This document shows positions 11,329 through 23,383 of a stretch of 64,000 bases of DNA, one piece after another. Numbering within the stretch: position 1 is the stretch's first letter; every line of letters starts with the position of its first letter. The position numbers and the translations under genes were made by a program. A model generated the notes under the pieces. It did no database searches, was not told where the DNA came from, and saw nothing but the letters and a program-made list of their open reading frames with translations. The stretch is from Stenogyne calaminthoides (Eukaryota > Streptophyta > Magnoliopsida > Lamiales > Lamiaceae), in NCBI GenBank assembly GCA_037126765.1, contig JBBCBC010000012.1, positions 11,470,001-11,534,000 on the forward strand, read 5' to 3'.

Positions 11329-12875
11329 TGTAGGTTCCGAACGGGTTTAGTGAGGGCGAAGTCTAGAGGGGAGGGGTGAATAGACTTACAAAACTTTTTC
11401 GCAGATCGGTGTGAGGGCGCTTAGCTTTGATCGAGTCGAGTGAATCGAACTGGGGGCGATAACCAACTTACTAATCTCCTCAGAGGCGATTAGTTCTGAA
11501 CTATCGTTTAAGCTGATGTGTCGCGAAAGCTTAAGTTTTACCCGTGAAAAACCGGTTTTTATAAATCGATTCCAAAGTTAGTGTTTTAACCAACATCAAG
11601 TGTCAAGCTTGATCGGATCGAAGCTTGGTGCTAGGTGATCTCAACTTAGAATATGTATGCGCTTTAAAGGTTGTGTGCAATTGTGTAGACAGGTTAATCA
11701 AAGCGGTAAAGGCACACAAGATTTATAGTGGTTCGGACAAACCGATCCCCACGTCCACTCTTCCCTATCACAAGGGGCACCAACTTAACCAACTGAACTT
11801 AGTTTTATGTGTTAGTTCAACACAAAGACAATCGACAGATATTTAAGGAGTTCTCACTCAACCGATCCCGTAAATCGAAACTAGAAACCCTAGTGCGAAA
11901 TCTTGCTAAACAACTTAACCTAACTTGGGTTTGGATAAGATTGTTTTGGTTCCAACTATGAAATCTTTTCTAGTGTTTAAGGTAGCCTATCGCCTAGATG
12001 AAAAGATTTCTATGCTAAGAACTTATGGGATGAACACTTAATAAAATAATCTTCTTGATCGTGTTCTTCGTGCGGAAATCGATAATTGCTTGAGCTTCTT
12101 GATTGTTCGGTGTTTACGTGTTTCACTCTGAAGTGTGATCCCATATTTATAGACCTTGAAATCAAAGAGCCGTTGGAGAGCAATTTGAATTTCGTGCTAT
12201 ATTAAATAGGTTTGCGAGGATTGATGTGGCGTCTTGAGAACGGCATGGCCGAAAAGTGAACTTGTATTTTATAGCCGTTAGAGAGAACATCATCAAATCC
12301 CTTAATTGTCGGCTCCGATCATACGTGTCTTGTTCTTATTGGTTATGAGCGCGACTTTTCGGTGTTTGTTCTTCCAACTAAGGTTGACATTCTTCTTGTT
12401 CGGATCATAGGCGTATGATTAGGTGAAACATCGATTTTCACTGGAGAGTCGACTTTGATCGATCGAATCGATCGATCTGATGGTGTCTTCAGTGCGGTTG
12501 ACTTAGTTTCAACTAGCGGACTCGGTGATGTAGGTCTTCTGTCCGATCTTACGAAGTCATCCGATCTTCAAGTATTACGAGTTTGAGCTTTATGACTTCA
12601 AATTGAGATATCGACTAGATCGAGATCAATCGATCTTTTGTTCTTCTCTAAAGATTCGGCCCGGGATGATATCACCGTTTTTGGATTTTCAGATTCGACT
12701 TATACATATTGAGGTTCCCCTCAATATGTGACCTATCTATTATATCGGTTGTTCTATACAAGAATTATCAACTGGTATTCTATAAACCAGAATATAAACA
12801 TCACGCCCAATGTGTCCGACCGGTCCTATTACATGTGTTTCTGGAACTTTTATCAAAACTATAAATTTCCCAACA
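11329..12875 (-). repeat. C 5' LTR
   Basis: This 1,547-bp LTR starts TGTAGGTTCCGAACGGG on the plus strand and ends TTTCCCAACA. It pairs with 1441-2996. Its TATA box is at 12143-12152. It is followed by TSD GTTCA at 12876-12880. Confidence 0.9.
12143..12152 (-). promoter_or_regulatory. LTR TATA box of C (5' LTR)
   Basis: Element-sense CTATAAATAT, matching the box in the other LTR. By position it is the promoter of the genomic transcript of C. Confidence 0.6.
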
Positions 12876-12880
12876 GTTCA
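12876..12880. repeat. TSD of element C, right copy (GTTCA)
   Basis: This duplicates 1436-1440; the B1 LTR resumes directly after it with GAGACTCAAGC. Confidence 0.92.
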
Positions 12881-13411
12881 GAGACTCAAGCTCCTACGTC
12901 CACTCTCTCTGATCTTCAGAGAAATTCCTTAACCACTTCCTAAAGCTTTCTGGCTAACTCACTGTAGCTTACTCACTTTTCTACCTTGAGTTTTCTGGCT
13001 GACTCACTGCAGCTTACTAACTCAAACACACACAAGTGTTCAGACTACCACAAGTAACATACTAACTTCTTCTCTAGAGTTTTCTGGCTAACTCACTGTA
13101 GCTTACTAAATTTTTACAACTCCAACTCACCAACAAAACACACACAAACTACCTTAACAAAGGGTTTGGGTTTTGGGTTGGTTTCCAACTAGAGTGAGAT
13201 ATCCTTTACAATAAGAACGAATACAAAGGCTAGGATATCTCTTCTAAGCTTTGGATATATCTATCACTCTAGGCTTAGAATAGTGAGCTCTCTCCAATGT
13301 GAAACACTTGGGAAATTCTAGGGTTTTCGAGCGCTTCAATTTGCAATAATACGAATGAGCTCTTGAGTTGCTTTGAAATTTCCCGTAACCTCTCAATGTA
13401 AAGAGTCACTA

Positions 13412-13421
13412 GTATTTATAG
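13412..13421 (-). promoter_or_regulatory. LTR TATA box of B1 (3' LTR)
   Basis: Element-sense CTATAAATAC. The identical box sits at 60717-60708 in the 5' LTR, 38030-38021 in B2 and 33491-33500 in the solo LTR. This marks the promoter of the family and the U3/R boundary region. Confidence 0.7.
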
Positions 13422-13884
13422 GTAACTTCACCAAGGTCACTCTTGAAAAACTATCCGTTGGAGGAGATAGCTTCATGAGTTTCCTCTTATGGTGTTTGAT
13501 GAACGACTATATTTAGGGTTTGAATACTCCCTTGCATGTTTTAGGAAATATACAAATCATGTAGCCAATCACCAATTTTTGCGATGCGAACATAGTACTA
13601 CCGACATGATTCAAAGTGTCTGTCACTTTCAAAGTCGAAGAAAATGCTGATGTTGTCTTCCTCTGATTGGTTTTTGTCTTCAGTAAATGTAGACAAACAT
13701 AACGGCTCTTTTTGGTCAATCTCTCTGAATGAGATAACTTAAACAACACTTAGACTTAGTTCCTTTTATGCGCATATGAATGTTTTTGGGCAATATCTAC
13801 TTTTACGAATATTTGCATTTTTTCACGGTTTTTGTAGTATTGAGATAGATATTATTCAAAGGCCTCTGAACATTCGAGTTATCT

Positions 13885-14640
13885 TGAGTATTGATATCTT
13901 ACTTAGTCTTCATAACTCTTTGGGTCTTGAAGATCTTTTGAGTCTTGATGTCTTTAGTGACATCTTTTGAGTCTTGATACCTTCGATGACATCTTGAGTC
14001 TTGATGTCTTTTCAAAGACATCTTGAGTCTTGGTGACATCTTGAGTCTTGATGTCTTCACGACTTCTTGAGTCTTGATGTCTTTAGCGACTTTCTTGAGT
14101 CTTGATGTCTTCAATGACTTCTTGAGTCTTGATGTCTTGGCTGACTCTTGAGTCTTGATGACATCTTGAGTCTTTAGTGTCTTGACAACTTCTTGAGTCT
14201 TGATGTCTTGGCTGACTTACTGAGTCTTGTTGACATCTTGAGTCTTGATGTCTTGACAACTTCTTGAGTCTTGATGTCTTGATGTATCTTTGAGTCTTGA
14301 TGTCTTGACAACTTACCCGGACTTGATGTGTCTTGAGAGACTTCTTGAGTCTTGATGTCTTTAGTGACATCTTTGAGTCTTGATGTCTTGACAACTTCTT
14401 GAGTCTTGATTGTCTTTAGTGACATCTTGAGTCTTGATGTCTTGACAACTTCTTGAGTCTTGGTGTCTTGGCCGACTTCTGGAGTCTTGGTGTCTTGATG
14501 ACATCTTTTGAGTCTTGATGTCTTGACAACTTCTAGGTCTTGGTGTCTTCCTGCGACTCTTCGTCTTGTAGTCTTGATGACATCTTGAGTCTTGATGTCT
14601 TGACAACTTCTTGAGTCTTGATGTCTTCGAATCTAACCCG
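13885..14640 (-). repeat. 26-bp minisatellite in U3 of B1 3' LTR
   Basis: This is a tandem array whose plus-strand units alternate between GACAACTTCTTGAGTCTTG plus ATGTCTT and GATGACATCTTGAGTCTTG plus ATGTCTT, 26 bp each. Some units are shortened or altered. It lies upstream of the TATA box in element sense. The matching array in the 5' LTR is at 61190-61905. B2 and the solo LTR carry only a short, poorly ordered version of about 150-200 bp. Open frames across it on the minus strand are a by-product of the repeat. Confidence 0.85.
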
Positions 14641-14792
14641 ATCTATATCTGCCGACTATACATGGTGCGAGATAACTTCCCGAATAATCTATATTTGAAT
14701 CCTAACTTCGATCTATCAAGATTATCCCAACATTTCATACTCGGGTTTTTTGGATCTAATCAAAACTTCTTTATTAAATTCATCTCCCAACA

Positions 14793-14806
14793 ATTTCCCC
14801 CATTTT
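14793..14806 (-). other. Polypurine tract of B1
   Basis: Element-sense AAAATGGGGGAAAT immediately before the 3' LTR. B2 has AAAAAGGGGGAAAT in the same place. This is the plus-strand primer site. A near-copy of the tract/LTR junction recurs at 14894-14908. Confidence 0.85.
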
Positions 14807-15055
14807 GATGATGCCAAAACCATCTTGTTACATTTAAGAAAACCTAACCTATACTCAGGTTTCAGTTTGTCTATTACAATCCAAAATGGTAATTCTCCCA
14901 CCAATTTCAAAACATAAGGCATATCAAACATAAAAGACATGTAAAAAGATAATGAGATATTATCTTTGAGCATAAAGATAACATTTTCATTGATGTAGGA
15001 TAAGAGTTACAGATAACAATAAAAATAAAAAACAAAAACAGAAGTACAAAAGTCT

Positions 15056-16085
15056 TCAGTCTTCTTCTACTTCATCCTCTGGCACTTCCAGGTTGAACAC
15101 CCCATAGTATTTCTTCTTCAGTTCATCCCTTGCTTTGATGATATCAGGGTTGTTTCCTGTTAGGCCTAGCTGGATGGCATACTGAGCTATCTCCTGAGAA
15201 ATGACTGTTTCATTCACATAGCCATTCTCAAGTCTAGGAGCTGGGTAAGTGTATGGACCAGAGGCTACTATCTGAGTATTTCCTTCATCTGCCAAGTTGA
15301 TCCAACTTTGTAGGTACTTAGGATAGAATGTCAGTAAGTACTCAATGAAGGCTTCATTCATATCCGAGCTACTCCCCCTCCATTCTCTCAGAATCTCATA
15401 ATAGAACCAGAAGGTTCTCTTGATCTCCTCCCATGCATCATTGAACCGAATAGGCATCCATTTGTCAATGTCGCGGCCATTTCGAAGTTTTTTTACGTAC
15501 CCTCCTTTTGCTCAAAAAAAACTTTTTAAAACCACTTCTTCTTTTTTCTTCTTCTTTTTCTTTTTCCCGATCACAGAACACACATGTGTATATAAAATCT
15601 TCTTCTCTTTTTCGATTTGAAGGGTTTTAAGAGTTTTCTTGGTATTGAAGACTTCTTTCTGACTTTCAGTTTCTTCTTTTTCAGCTTCTTCCTCAGATTC
15701 TTCAAAATTTATTATCAATTTCCTCTGAGTAGGCTTAGAAGTTTTAACTCTTTTCTTCTTTTCTTGCTCCACAAATGCAACAGCCTTTCTCTTTTCAGGT
15801 CTGACTTGATCTTCACCGGCTTTGCTTGTCTCAATTATCCTTCTATCACTCAGTTTCTCAGAAATTACTTCCTGAATAGTTTGCTCAGATCTTTGAGTGT
15901 AGATAGGTTTCTCAGCTTCTTTGAATTTTAATTTTTCAGTGGCTTCAATTTCTCTTAAGGCTTCAGCAATTTTCTTTCTTTCAGCTTCTTTTTGAGCCTT
16001 TGTCTCCAAGGTTTGTGCCAACAACTCACTTAATTTGCCACCAGGCCTTTCCCCCTTTTTGGCACCATACCTTGGGAGTAGTTGA
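15056..16085 (-). pseudogene. B1 ORF3, C-terminal half
   Basis: This is the continuation of the ORF that starts at 27712, separated from it by element A1. The segment 16024-15512 encodes a charged Lys/Glu-rich region (LAQTLETKAQKEAERKKIAE and a KPTQRKLIINFEESEEE stretch) ending in a Lys run. After one frame change, 15457-15056 encodes the C-terminal domain with RTFWFYYEILREWRG, FIEYLLTFYPKYLQSWINL, then GYVNETVI, LGLTGN and a GVFNLEVPEDEVEED end. The same blocks appear in B2 at 40182-39295, clearly diverged yet aligned, which argues the protein was functional in the ancestors. The role is unknown. There is no signal peptide or membrane helix. The frame change at about 15480-15510 lies at a T-run. 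Confidence 0.8.
16081..16085. repeat. TSD of A1, left copy (GTTGA)
   Basis: GTTGA precedes the A1 LTR at 16086 and recurs at 25322-25326. Joining across it restores the coiled-coil reading frame region of B1 ORF3. Confidence 0.95.
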
Positions 16086-17928
16086 TGTTGGGATTATACT
16101 GGAAAGCATGCTTTTACTTTGTATAATCAAAACTGAATTTCGGACTTATTTACTGAAATAAATTGTTTATCACTGATGCTTTAAATATCATCGAATGTTA
16201 CATATATTTATTTGCATAACCGCTTCAATAAATAGTACGTGTTAAATTGTAGTTAATTTAGTGATACCAGATCACAGAAGATTAAATTAATAATCCTTTG
16301 TAACCAAAAAGTACACCATTCACGACCTAGATGGAAATGAACAATCCATCGTGAAAGGTTGAAGTGTAAGGCTCGAGATTGGCTTGTCTTGACCAAGAGA
16401 TTACACTAGTGCATGACCGATGCCTTTGAATAGGACCTACATGAGGACAAATTCTTCAGAACTGAACAAGGAAGAATTAGACCTCAGTGGTTCGTTATTT
16501 CTTAATCTTTGTCCCTTAAATAGGATCACATGTGGTTGGTAACTATTGCTTTGACTTATCACGGGTAGAGAATCAACGAGATTCAATACTTTATATCTTG
16601 GGCAATATTATTGGTCACATGAGATTGCTAAGATTTAATACGGAGAATCGTGTGCAAGCACGCTTTTTTCGACGGTTCCATTGAGGTTCATAAGATTTAT
16701 CATACCAAATCTTGCAAGTGGAACTAGTTTCCGGTATGGATAATAATGTTGAACCGTTCCTTAACCAAGGACAAAAGATATTAATTAATGGAAAGCTATT
16801 TCAGTGACTTGAATTAATTAATGGGCTAGATAATCTTAAACACGGGAAATAATAACCGCGAGCCATATTGACTGTAATATGAGTTAAGATGGATAATGCA
16901 ATATTAATTATGTAGTGGGATTAATTAATATTTATGGGCTTGAATAATATTGTGGCTCAATATTGATAATTCAAGATCCATTGGAAGGTCCAATCGTAAT
17001 TCTCCTAAAGGCCCCCAAGTAGCCCAACATAAAGTCCAATAACTGAAAAAGGTGTTTAAAAATAAAATAAATTTTGTTGCCTATTTTTCCTTGTTTTTTT
17101 TCAAAAATTATGAATAAAAGGGGAGAAAGATTTTCTTTGAATTTTGTTATGGAATGAAGATATGTATTCTTGGAATAGAAAATTATCTCATTAAATTCAA
17201 AAAATCTCCGACTTGGTTATTCATATTTGAAATTTTCAAAATTTTTGATAATTAAGGGAAAGAAAGATTTTCTTGATTTTCTTGAAAAGATATTATGTTA
17301 GATATGTATTTCTTGAAATACAAGTATATCTCATAAATTCAAGAAGATCCAAATCTTGGAATCTTGTCTCTTAATTTTCGAAAATTCCATAACAAGATGA
17401 GGTGGGATTTTTTGTGAAATATTTTAATTATGGAGAAAAGAATATAAGAGATATATTCAAGATTTCTTGGAGATCAAGAAAAGATTTTCCCACATTGGTT
17501 TTTCCAAAAATTTCGACCACCACCCTATCTATAAATAGGGGATGATTCTTTCATTCCCAAGTACAATTCCATGTGCTGGAAAAATTAGTAAATCCACAAA
17601 AGTGGTGCAACAAAGTTTATTTTTCCTTTTGTTAATTGTTCGCGAGCATCATTCCACCGGATTGTCGAGCAAGGACTAGGGAATACTTGGGAAGGCTTTT
17701 TGGTGTGTTTTCATCGACGAGTCCATTGCCATTCCAAGAGGTTAGTTCACGTAAACCCTTAGCAATTCTGCATGCGTAGGATTTATGTGAACCGTTTATA
17801 TGCATGATTTGTTGTTGAATTATTATTTGAATTAATATAGGATTAATTCATGCTAGTAATAATTGTTAGAATTAAATTTGTATTTAAATATTCATCCCGA
17901 ATAGATCCGTGCAATTAATTCCCCAACA
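16086..17928 (+). repeat. A1 5' LTR
   Basis: This 1,843-bp LTR runs from TGTTGGGATTATACTGG to ATTCCCCAACA. Its TATA box is CTATAAATAG at 17529-17538. Relative to the 3' LTR it carries about 20 extra bases near 16365 and shows CTG/CAG replacements (for example TTTGCATAACCGC for CTGCATAACTG near 16213). Confidence 0.93.
17529..17538 (+). promoter_or_regulatory. LTR promoter TATA box of A1
   Basis: CTATAAATAG followed by GGGATGA. It is conserved in all four A-family LTRs (24922, 31385 and 55382 are the other starts). In the 5' LTR it should drive the genomic RNA, with R beginning some 30 bases downstream. Confidence 0.75.
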
Positions 17929-17930
17929 AC

Positions 17931-17943
17931 TGGTATCAGAGCC
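17931..17943 (+). other. Primer-binding site of A1
   Basis: TGGTATCAGAGCC begins two bases after the LTR. It is the standard complement to the 3' end of initiator tRNA-Met used by many plant copia elements, and this copy is intact. Confidence 0.92.
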
Positions 17944-19475
17944 TCAGTTTCGGGCTCTGAATTTTAAATTTTAATTTAATTCGTTTTCATTAAATTTAAA
18001 ATTGGATAGTAGAATTGCTAGATCTTTTTTGCAGGTATCTAATTGTCATGGAATTTAATGTGTTTATTTATGCATGCATATAAATTGTGGTTTTTAATTG
18101 ATTCGTTCGAATTCGTTTTGCTCGTGAGAAAAAATCCACGAAAGAGATTAGGATTGTTTGATTTGATCAATGTAATGACTAGTCTAGATCTAGGTTTATT
18201 TATTTTTGTAAATAAATTGTAACAGATCGAAATGGAGGCGAGATGAAAATTAAAGGATAAATCCGAAACTGCGTAGCGGGCGTATGCCGCGAAAACGTGC
18301 AGCGGAGGCACACGTGGCGACAGCGAACACATGCGCCACGCATTGGCGTGGGGTGAGACCGATGGGCCGAGCACGCGAGGGTCGACAAGCAGCATGGGTG
18401 GGCGATAGGCGCGCGGGCACCGTCTTGCCGGATGGGCGGATGAAGGCGAAACGCGCTGGCGCTTATTTGACGCCGCGGGCGTCTGCCTTCCATGGGCGAG
18501 GCGAGACTAGCGAGCGTGAGCACGCGGATGCGTGCGGGTACACGCGTCGCCTGCCGAGGCTATCGAGGCCGACGCGGGCGGCTCGCGAGGTCGCCGCCAG
18601 CACCGAGGGCGTCTGTATTACAGTGCTAAGGCGCCGACGGATGTGGTCGCTTCGGCGGGACCCGGCGATATGGCGTGCATCCCAACCAAAGCTACTTGGC
18701 GTGGCGTTTTGAGACAGAGTTCTTTTCGAGACGATCAAGTGGGAGAAATTCAAGACGGCGTTTCTTCAAAATCAAGCTAAGAAAAATCAAACCATGATAA
18801 TTGGATAATTTGTGCCCAATATGTTTATTTTTCTGCTTTGCTTGATTTATTGTTATGATTTCTTGTGCTTTATTTAATTTGTTTAAATGTGTTTGCATGA
18901 GAATTGCCCAATGAAAAATCTCACCTTCAAAATTACTAAGTATGTTTAAATAATTAATTGACAATTTTATTCCGGATAATAAAATTGAATTAATTTTGAC
19001 CTCCATGATTTATTTATTTGTGAATTCTTTTGGAGAAATTCCCCTACCGATTCGGTCAAAAGATAGCTTTCACATGAATAAATTCTAGATGGATGATTGT
19101 GGATTATTACTAGTGGCGATTTATGATCCTCCCCACGAGGCTCGTTCAAAGCGAAATAATAATTCTGTATTTAATCATGGTTATTACTTAGGTATAAAAT
19201 TGATATGCATATACTTCCCCGAAGTCCTTGTCAATTTTATATTGGTCAAGTGGGAGCCAACTATTAATTTGGATATTAAAGGTTTGTAACTGTTCTTGTT
19301 TATAACCTGCTTGAATGTGTTTAAATAATGACCCACCCCACGTGGCTTATTTAAACTGTTTTGAGATGTTGGCTGATGCATGTTCATATTTTTTTTGAGA
19401 TTTTAATATGAAACATGTGATCGAATTTTGTGATATATTTGTGCTTATGCATATTATTATTTATTTCAATTCATC
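17944..19475 (+). other. A1 leader, 1.5 kb, with GC-rich core
   Basis: This is untranslated sequence between the primer site and the gag ATG. The segment at about 18255-18690 is markedly GC- and CpG-rich while both sides are A/T-rich. Open frames there (for example 18284-18712) are Arg/Ala-rich and are not kept in A2, so I do not call them genes. From 18710 onward the leader closely matches A2 (34660-35440), including TTCTTTTCGAGACGATC and CCACCCCACGTGGC. Confidence 0.7.
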
Positions 19476-20343
19476 ATGTCGCAACCTTTTAATCCACTGT
19501 TCAATATACTTAAAGACAATTTGCTTACTGGTGAAAACTTTGTTGATTGGAATCGTAAACTTACTATTGTCCTCACTGCACAAAGCCATAACCGGGTTCT
19601 CACTACACCTAAACCGTAAAAGCCAAAAGATGAGTCAACTAAAACGGTTAAGAAAAGAGTATCTTGACCGGGAGCTGTTCAACCAAAATGGCAAAGTGTA
19701 CCATCTTGGCTTCCATGTCAGATGTGTTGCAACACCAACACCAGAATGTTGAGACCGCTGCAGACATCATGACTAGTCTTAAAGCGATGTTTCAACATCA
19801 GAACCGTGTGGCTCGTCAGATCACCATGAGAGACTTGCTCTCTATAAAAATGATGGAGGGAACGCCCGTAAGGGAGCACGTTCTCCAGATGATGGCTCAC
19901 CTTAACAAACTTGAGGTACTTGGCAATCGAATCGACGACATCGAGACCCAAATCGATTTAGGTGCTCCACTCTCTGTAAAAAGTTTTGAACAGTTCAGTC
20001 TGAACTACCAGATGAATTATCAAAAGTTCTCAATGCCTGATCTATTGCAAGCTTTGGTCTCGGCAGAGGCGATATTGGGGCAAAAGAGCCAAGCCTTGGT
20101 GGCAAATGGACCTTCTTCTTCTTCTAGGCCAAGGGGTGGTAAGAACAAGAAAAGGACAAAAGCCACAAGCAAGTGAACTCAAGTGTTGCCAATGGCAAAG
20201 AAAAAAGGTGAAGGGGAGGTAGAGGAGTGAGCAAGCCAAATTAAGGGAAGTGTTTTAATCTGCGGTGAAAAAGGACATTGGAGGTCAGCATGTTCCAAAC
20301 CCAAAAGGAATGGAAAGAAAGGTAATTCTCACACATTAGTTGT
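19476..20343 (+). pseudogene. A1 gag (frameshifted)
   Basis: The start at ATG 19476 gives MSQPFNPLFNILKDNLLTGE and NFVDWNRKLTIVLTAQ, a copia gag N-terminus, then a stop after TTPKP. The frame at 19664-20176 holds the UBN2-type capsid core (ITMRDLLSIKMMEGTPVREH, MAHLNKLEVLGN, NYQMNYQKFSMPDLLQAL) and a Ser-rich then Lys/Arg-rich tail. A zinc knuckle follows at 20252-20294, reading VLICGEKGHWRSACS, where the first Cys of CCHC is lost. At least two frame changes occur. Gag would build the particle and package RNA. Confidence 0.82.
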
Positions 20344-23300
20344 TGAAACTTGCTTAGCGGCGTATGCCTCCCATTTATGGGTAGTGGATCTGAGGATCCA
20401 CCGATCATGTTTGTTTCACTTTACGGGGGTTCAAGCGGACCCGACAACTTAGTGAGAGTGAGATCCTCATCACACCGGGCAATGCTTCTGAGAGTGGCAA
20501 ATGAAAGCGATGGGAGAAGTGCACCTGTCTTTTGAAGACAAAGTTTTAATTTTAAGAGATGTTCTTTACGTTCAATTTTAGAAAGAATTTAATTTCGGTT
20601 TCTAAACTTTACCTTGATGGATATTCTGTTACTTTTAATAAAGTTGTTACCATTTCTCTTTATGATAAATTTATCTATCATGGAACGTTGTCGAATAATC
20701 TCTATACAATTAACTGTGCACACCACTCACGAAATGCATCCTATAACACATCAACTGTTTCCGAGAAAGAAAACGTTCATCAGACATGAACGAGACACTT
20801 CTATGGCATCTAAGATTGGGACATATTAATCCAAAGAGGATCCAAAGGTTGGTGAAAGACGGTTCACTGGAGTTTCTCCAAGTTGAACCAATTCTAACCT
20901 GCGAATCATGTTTGGAGGGTAAAATGACAAAGAGGGCATTCGGAGCCAAGGGGAATAGAGCCAAAGAAGTGTTAGAAATCGTTCACACAGACGTATGTGG
21001 TCCAATGTCAACGAAAGCAAGAGGAGGTTATGAGTATTTCGTCACTTTTATTGATGACTACTCAAGGTACGATTATATTTTCCTTATGAAGCATAAATCT
21101 GAGACCTTTGAGAAATTCAAAGAATTTAAGGCTCAAGCAGAGAATCATAAGGAAAAACGTATCAAGTCTCTTCGATCCGATCGTGGAGGCGAGTACCTCA
21201 GCGATGAGTTTTTGAACTACTTGTCTGATAAAGGGATTGCATCCCAGCTAACTGCACCCGGAACCCCTCAACAAAACGGGGTTGCAGAGCGAAGAAACAG
21301 AACTCTTTTGGAAATGGTTAGATCTATGATGAGTTATGCGGATCTTCCCAAGTCGTTCTGGGGTCATGCCTTAGAAACAGCGGCCTACATTCTGAACCTG
21401 GTGCCATCCAAATCGGTTCCTAAAACTCCCAAAGAATTGTGGACCGGGCGCAAGCCCAGTTTGAGACACATGAAGATTTGGGGGTGTCCGGCCTACGTGT
21501 TGGACAAGGAAGCCGGAAAATTGGATCCTCGATCAGAATTAAGGTTGTTTGTAGGATACCCCGAGGGAACAAAAGGGTGTATGTTCTATGGTCCCGAAGA
21601 TCAAAAGGTGGTAATAAGCACCCACTTTAGATTTTTGGAAGAAGACTATATGAACAAAAGAAGACCCAGAAGTGAGATTACCTTAAATGAGCTAAGAGGG
21701 CTAACCTCAGTGCCAACTGTACAAGATGACATACCAAATGACACACTTACACAACCGGAACCTCGTCGTAGTGGGAGGGTTGTGAGACAGCCTGAGAGAT
21801 TCATGGGGATAAGAGAGTCCTCGGACTTGATTCCCGGACAAGATGAATCAGACCCATGGACATATGACGAGGCAATCCAAGACAAGGATGCAGGTTCTTG
21901 ACAAATAGCAATGAAAGCCGAAATGGGTTCTATGGATCATAACAGAGTGTGGGAGCTAGTCGAACCACTTAATGGGGTCAAACCCATTGGTTGCAAGTGG
22001 GTGTACAAGAGAAAAAGAGGACTGGAAAGAAGGGATCGACTATGAGGAAACTTTTTCACCCGTAGCAATGCTCAAGTCCATCCGAATTCTCTTGTCGATT
22101 GCTGCGCATCTCGACTTTGAAATCTGGGCAAATGGATGTCAAGACGACTTTCCTTAACGAAAGTCTTGATGAAGAAATCTATATGCAACAACCCCAAGGC
22201 TTCATTGAAAAAGGTCAAGAACACCTAGTTTGTAAGCTCATGAAGTCCATTTACGGACTCAAACAGGCATCCAGAGCTTGGAACCAATGTTTTGATCATG
22301 TTATAAAGTCTTATGGGTTTGATCAAAACGAGTTCGAAAGTTATGTGTACAAAAAGCGTGTCGGAACTGCATTGGTATTCTTAGTACTATACGTAGACGA
22401 CATTCTGATCATCGGGAATGATGTAAAGATGTTATCAGACGTAAGGGCATGACTTTTAAAAAAGTTTGATATGAAGGACTTAGGGAAAGCCGCGCACATC
22501 CTTGGGATCAAGATCACTCAAGATCGCAAGAAAAGGATGATAGGCTTATCGCAAGCTTCATACATAGACACTTTGTCTTGAAACGATTGAAAGATGCAAG
22601 ATATTCCAAGAAAGGCTTCGTACCTTTTCGGACATGGAATCCATCTATCCAAAAGAAATGTGCCCTAAGACACAAAAGGAGATAGATGACATGAAAGGCA
22701 TTCCATATGCTTCTACCGTCGGAAGCCTTATGTATGCAATGTCAGTGTCGAGACCGAATATCTCTTTGCCATTGGCATGGTGGCAAGATATCAAAGTAAC
22801 CCAGGAAAGAACATTGGGCTACGCTTAAAAACATTCTCAAGTATCCGAAAAGAACTCGAGATAGAATGTTAATTTATCGATCGATATAGTCTAATCCACA
22901 TCGGCTACACGGACTCGGATTTCCAATCGGACTTAGATTCGAAAAAATCTACCTCCCAGTGTGTTTTTGCATGGGGAGGAGCCATGATATGGAGAAGCGT
23001 TAAGTAAAATGCATCGCAGATTCTACCATGGAAGCGAATATGTAGGCGCTTTGCGAGGCAAAAAAAAAAGAAGCGGTTTGGCTCAAGAACTTCCTAGTGG
23101 ACTTGGACGTAGTTCGAATTTGCCCAAAGACAATCATTTTTTATTGTGACAATGCTTGAGCGATTGCAAATTCAAGGAACCAAGAGACCACAAGGCCAAA
23201 GAAACACATTGAAAGGAAATACCATCTTATACGAGAAATCGTTAAGAGAGGAGATATAGAGGTGGCAAAGATCACGTTAGAAGATAACCCAGCGATCCAT

Positions 23301-23383
23301 TCACAAAGGGTCCGCCTCGAGAATACATTCGGCTGCACATGTGGAAGGAATGGGTGTCAAGACCGTTGCTAACTCTGCTTTGA
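20344..23383 (+). pseudogene. A1 pol: protease, integrase, RT, RNase H (broken)
   Basis: The protease is damaged at AYASHLWVVD, where the DSG/DTG triad is unreadable. The frame 20786-21901 is the best-kept part. It has the H-H-C-C zinc region (WHLRLGH, CESC), then integrase with Asp69 in HTDVCGP, Asp132 in SDRGG and Glu168 in NGVAERR, so D-D-35-E is complete. The GKLDPRSELRLFVGYPEGTK tail follows. RT starts near 21910 (VWELVEPLNGVKPIGCKWVY). It loses 52 bp at about 22028 compared with A2, then resumes at 22099-22452 with MDVKTTFLNESLDEEIYMQQ, YGLKQASRAW and YVDDILIIGND, stopping at TGA 22450 where A2 has TGG. RNase H (22850-23380) is heavily altered at CAG/CTG sites. Confidence 0.9.

Larger units (their letters stand above)
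1441..12875 (-). mobile_element. C: SIRE-related copia element lacking RT and RNase H
   Basis: C is 11,435 bp with LTRs 1441-2996 and 11329-12875, a primer site beside the second and a purine tract beside the first, so it reads on the minus strand. Both LTRs begin TGTAGG on the plus strand and end CCCAACA, so the terminal inverted repeat is imperfect in both copies. Coding order is gag, protease, pre-integrase, integrase. The sequence then passes directly into non-coding spacer and a decayed third ORF. I find no RT or RNase H motif on either strand between about 7310 and 2997. It is therefore a deletion derivative that would need enzymes in trans. It inserted into the 3' LTR of B1 after B1 had settled. 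Confidence 0.88.
12881..14792 (-). repeat. B1 3' LTR, inner (U3-side) part
   Basis: This is the continuation of 910-1440 after element C. In element sense it begins at 14792 with TGTTGGGAGATG, runs through the 26-bp minisatellite in U3, then the TATA box at 13421-13412. The R/U5 portion repeats the GTAAGCTACAGTGAGTTAGC-type unit. The two parts together are 2,443 bp, against 2,416 bp for the 5' LTR. Confidence 0.9.

Noticed and set aside
13899..14606. Several overlapping minus-strand open frames rich in HQDS and KTSRLK repeats
   Set aside because: They are translations of the 26-bp minisatellite. The frames shift freely between units and have no conserved start, and the same happens at 61188-61463. 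No protein is implied.
17931..17943. tRNA gene fragment at the TGGTATCAGAGCC sites
   Set aside because: Only the short primer-binding complement is present next to each LTR; there is no cloverleaf sequence.
18284..18712. 142-codon Arg/Ala-rich frame in the A1 leader
   Set aside because: It arises from a GC-rich stretch with few stops. Several frames on both strands are open, and it is not kept in A2.
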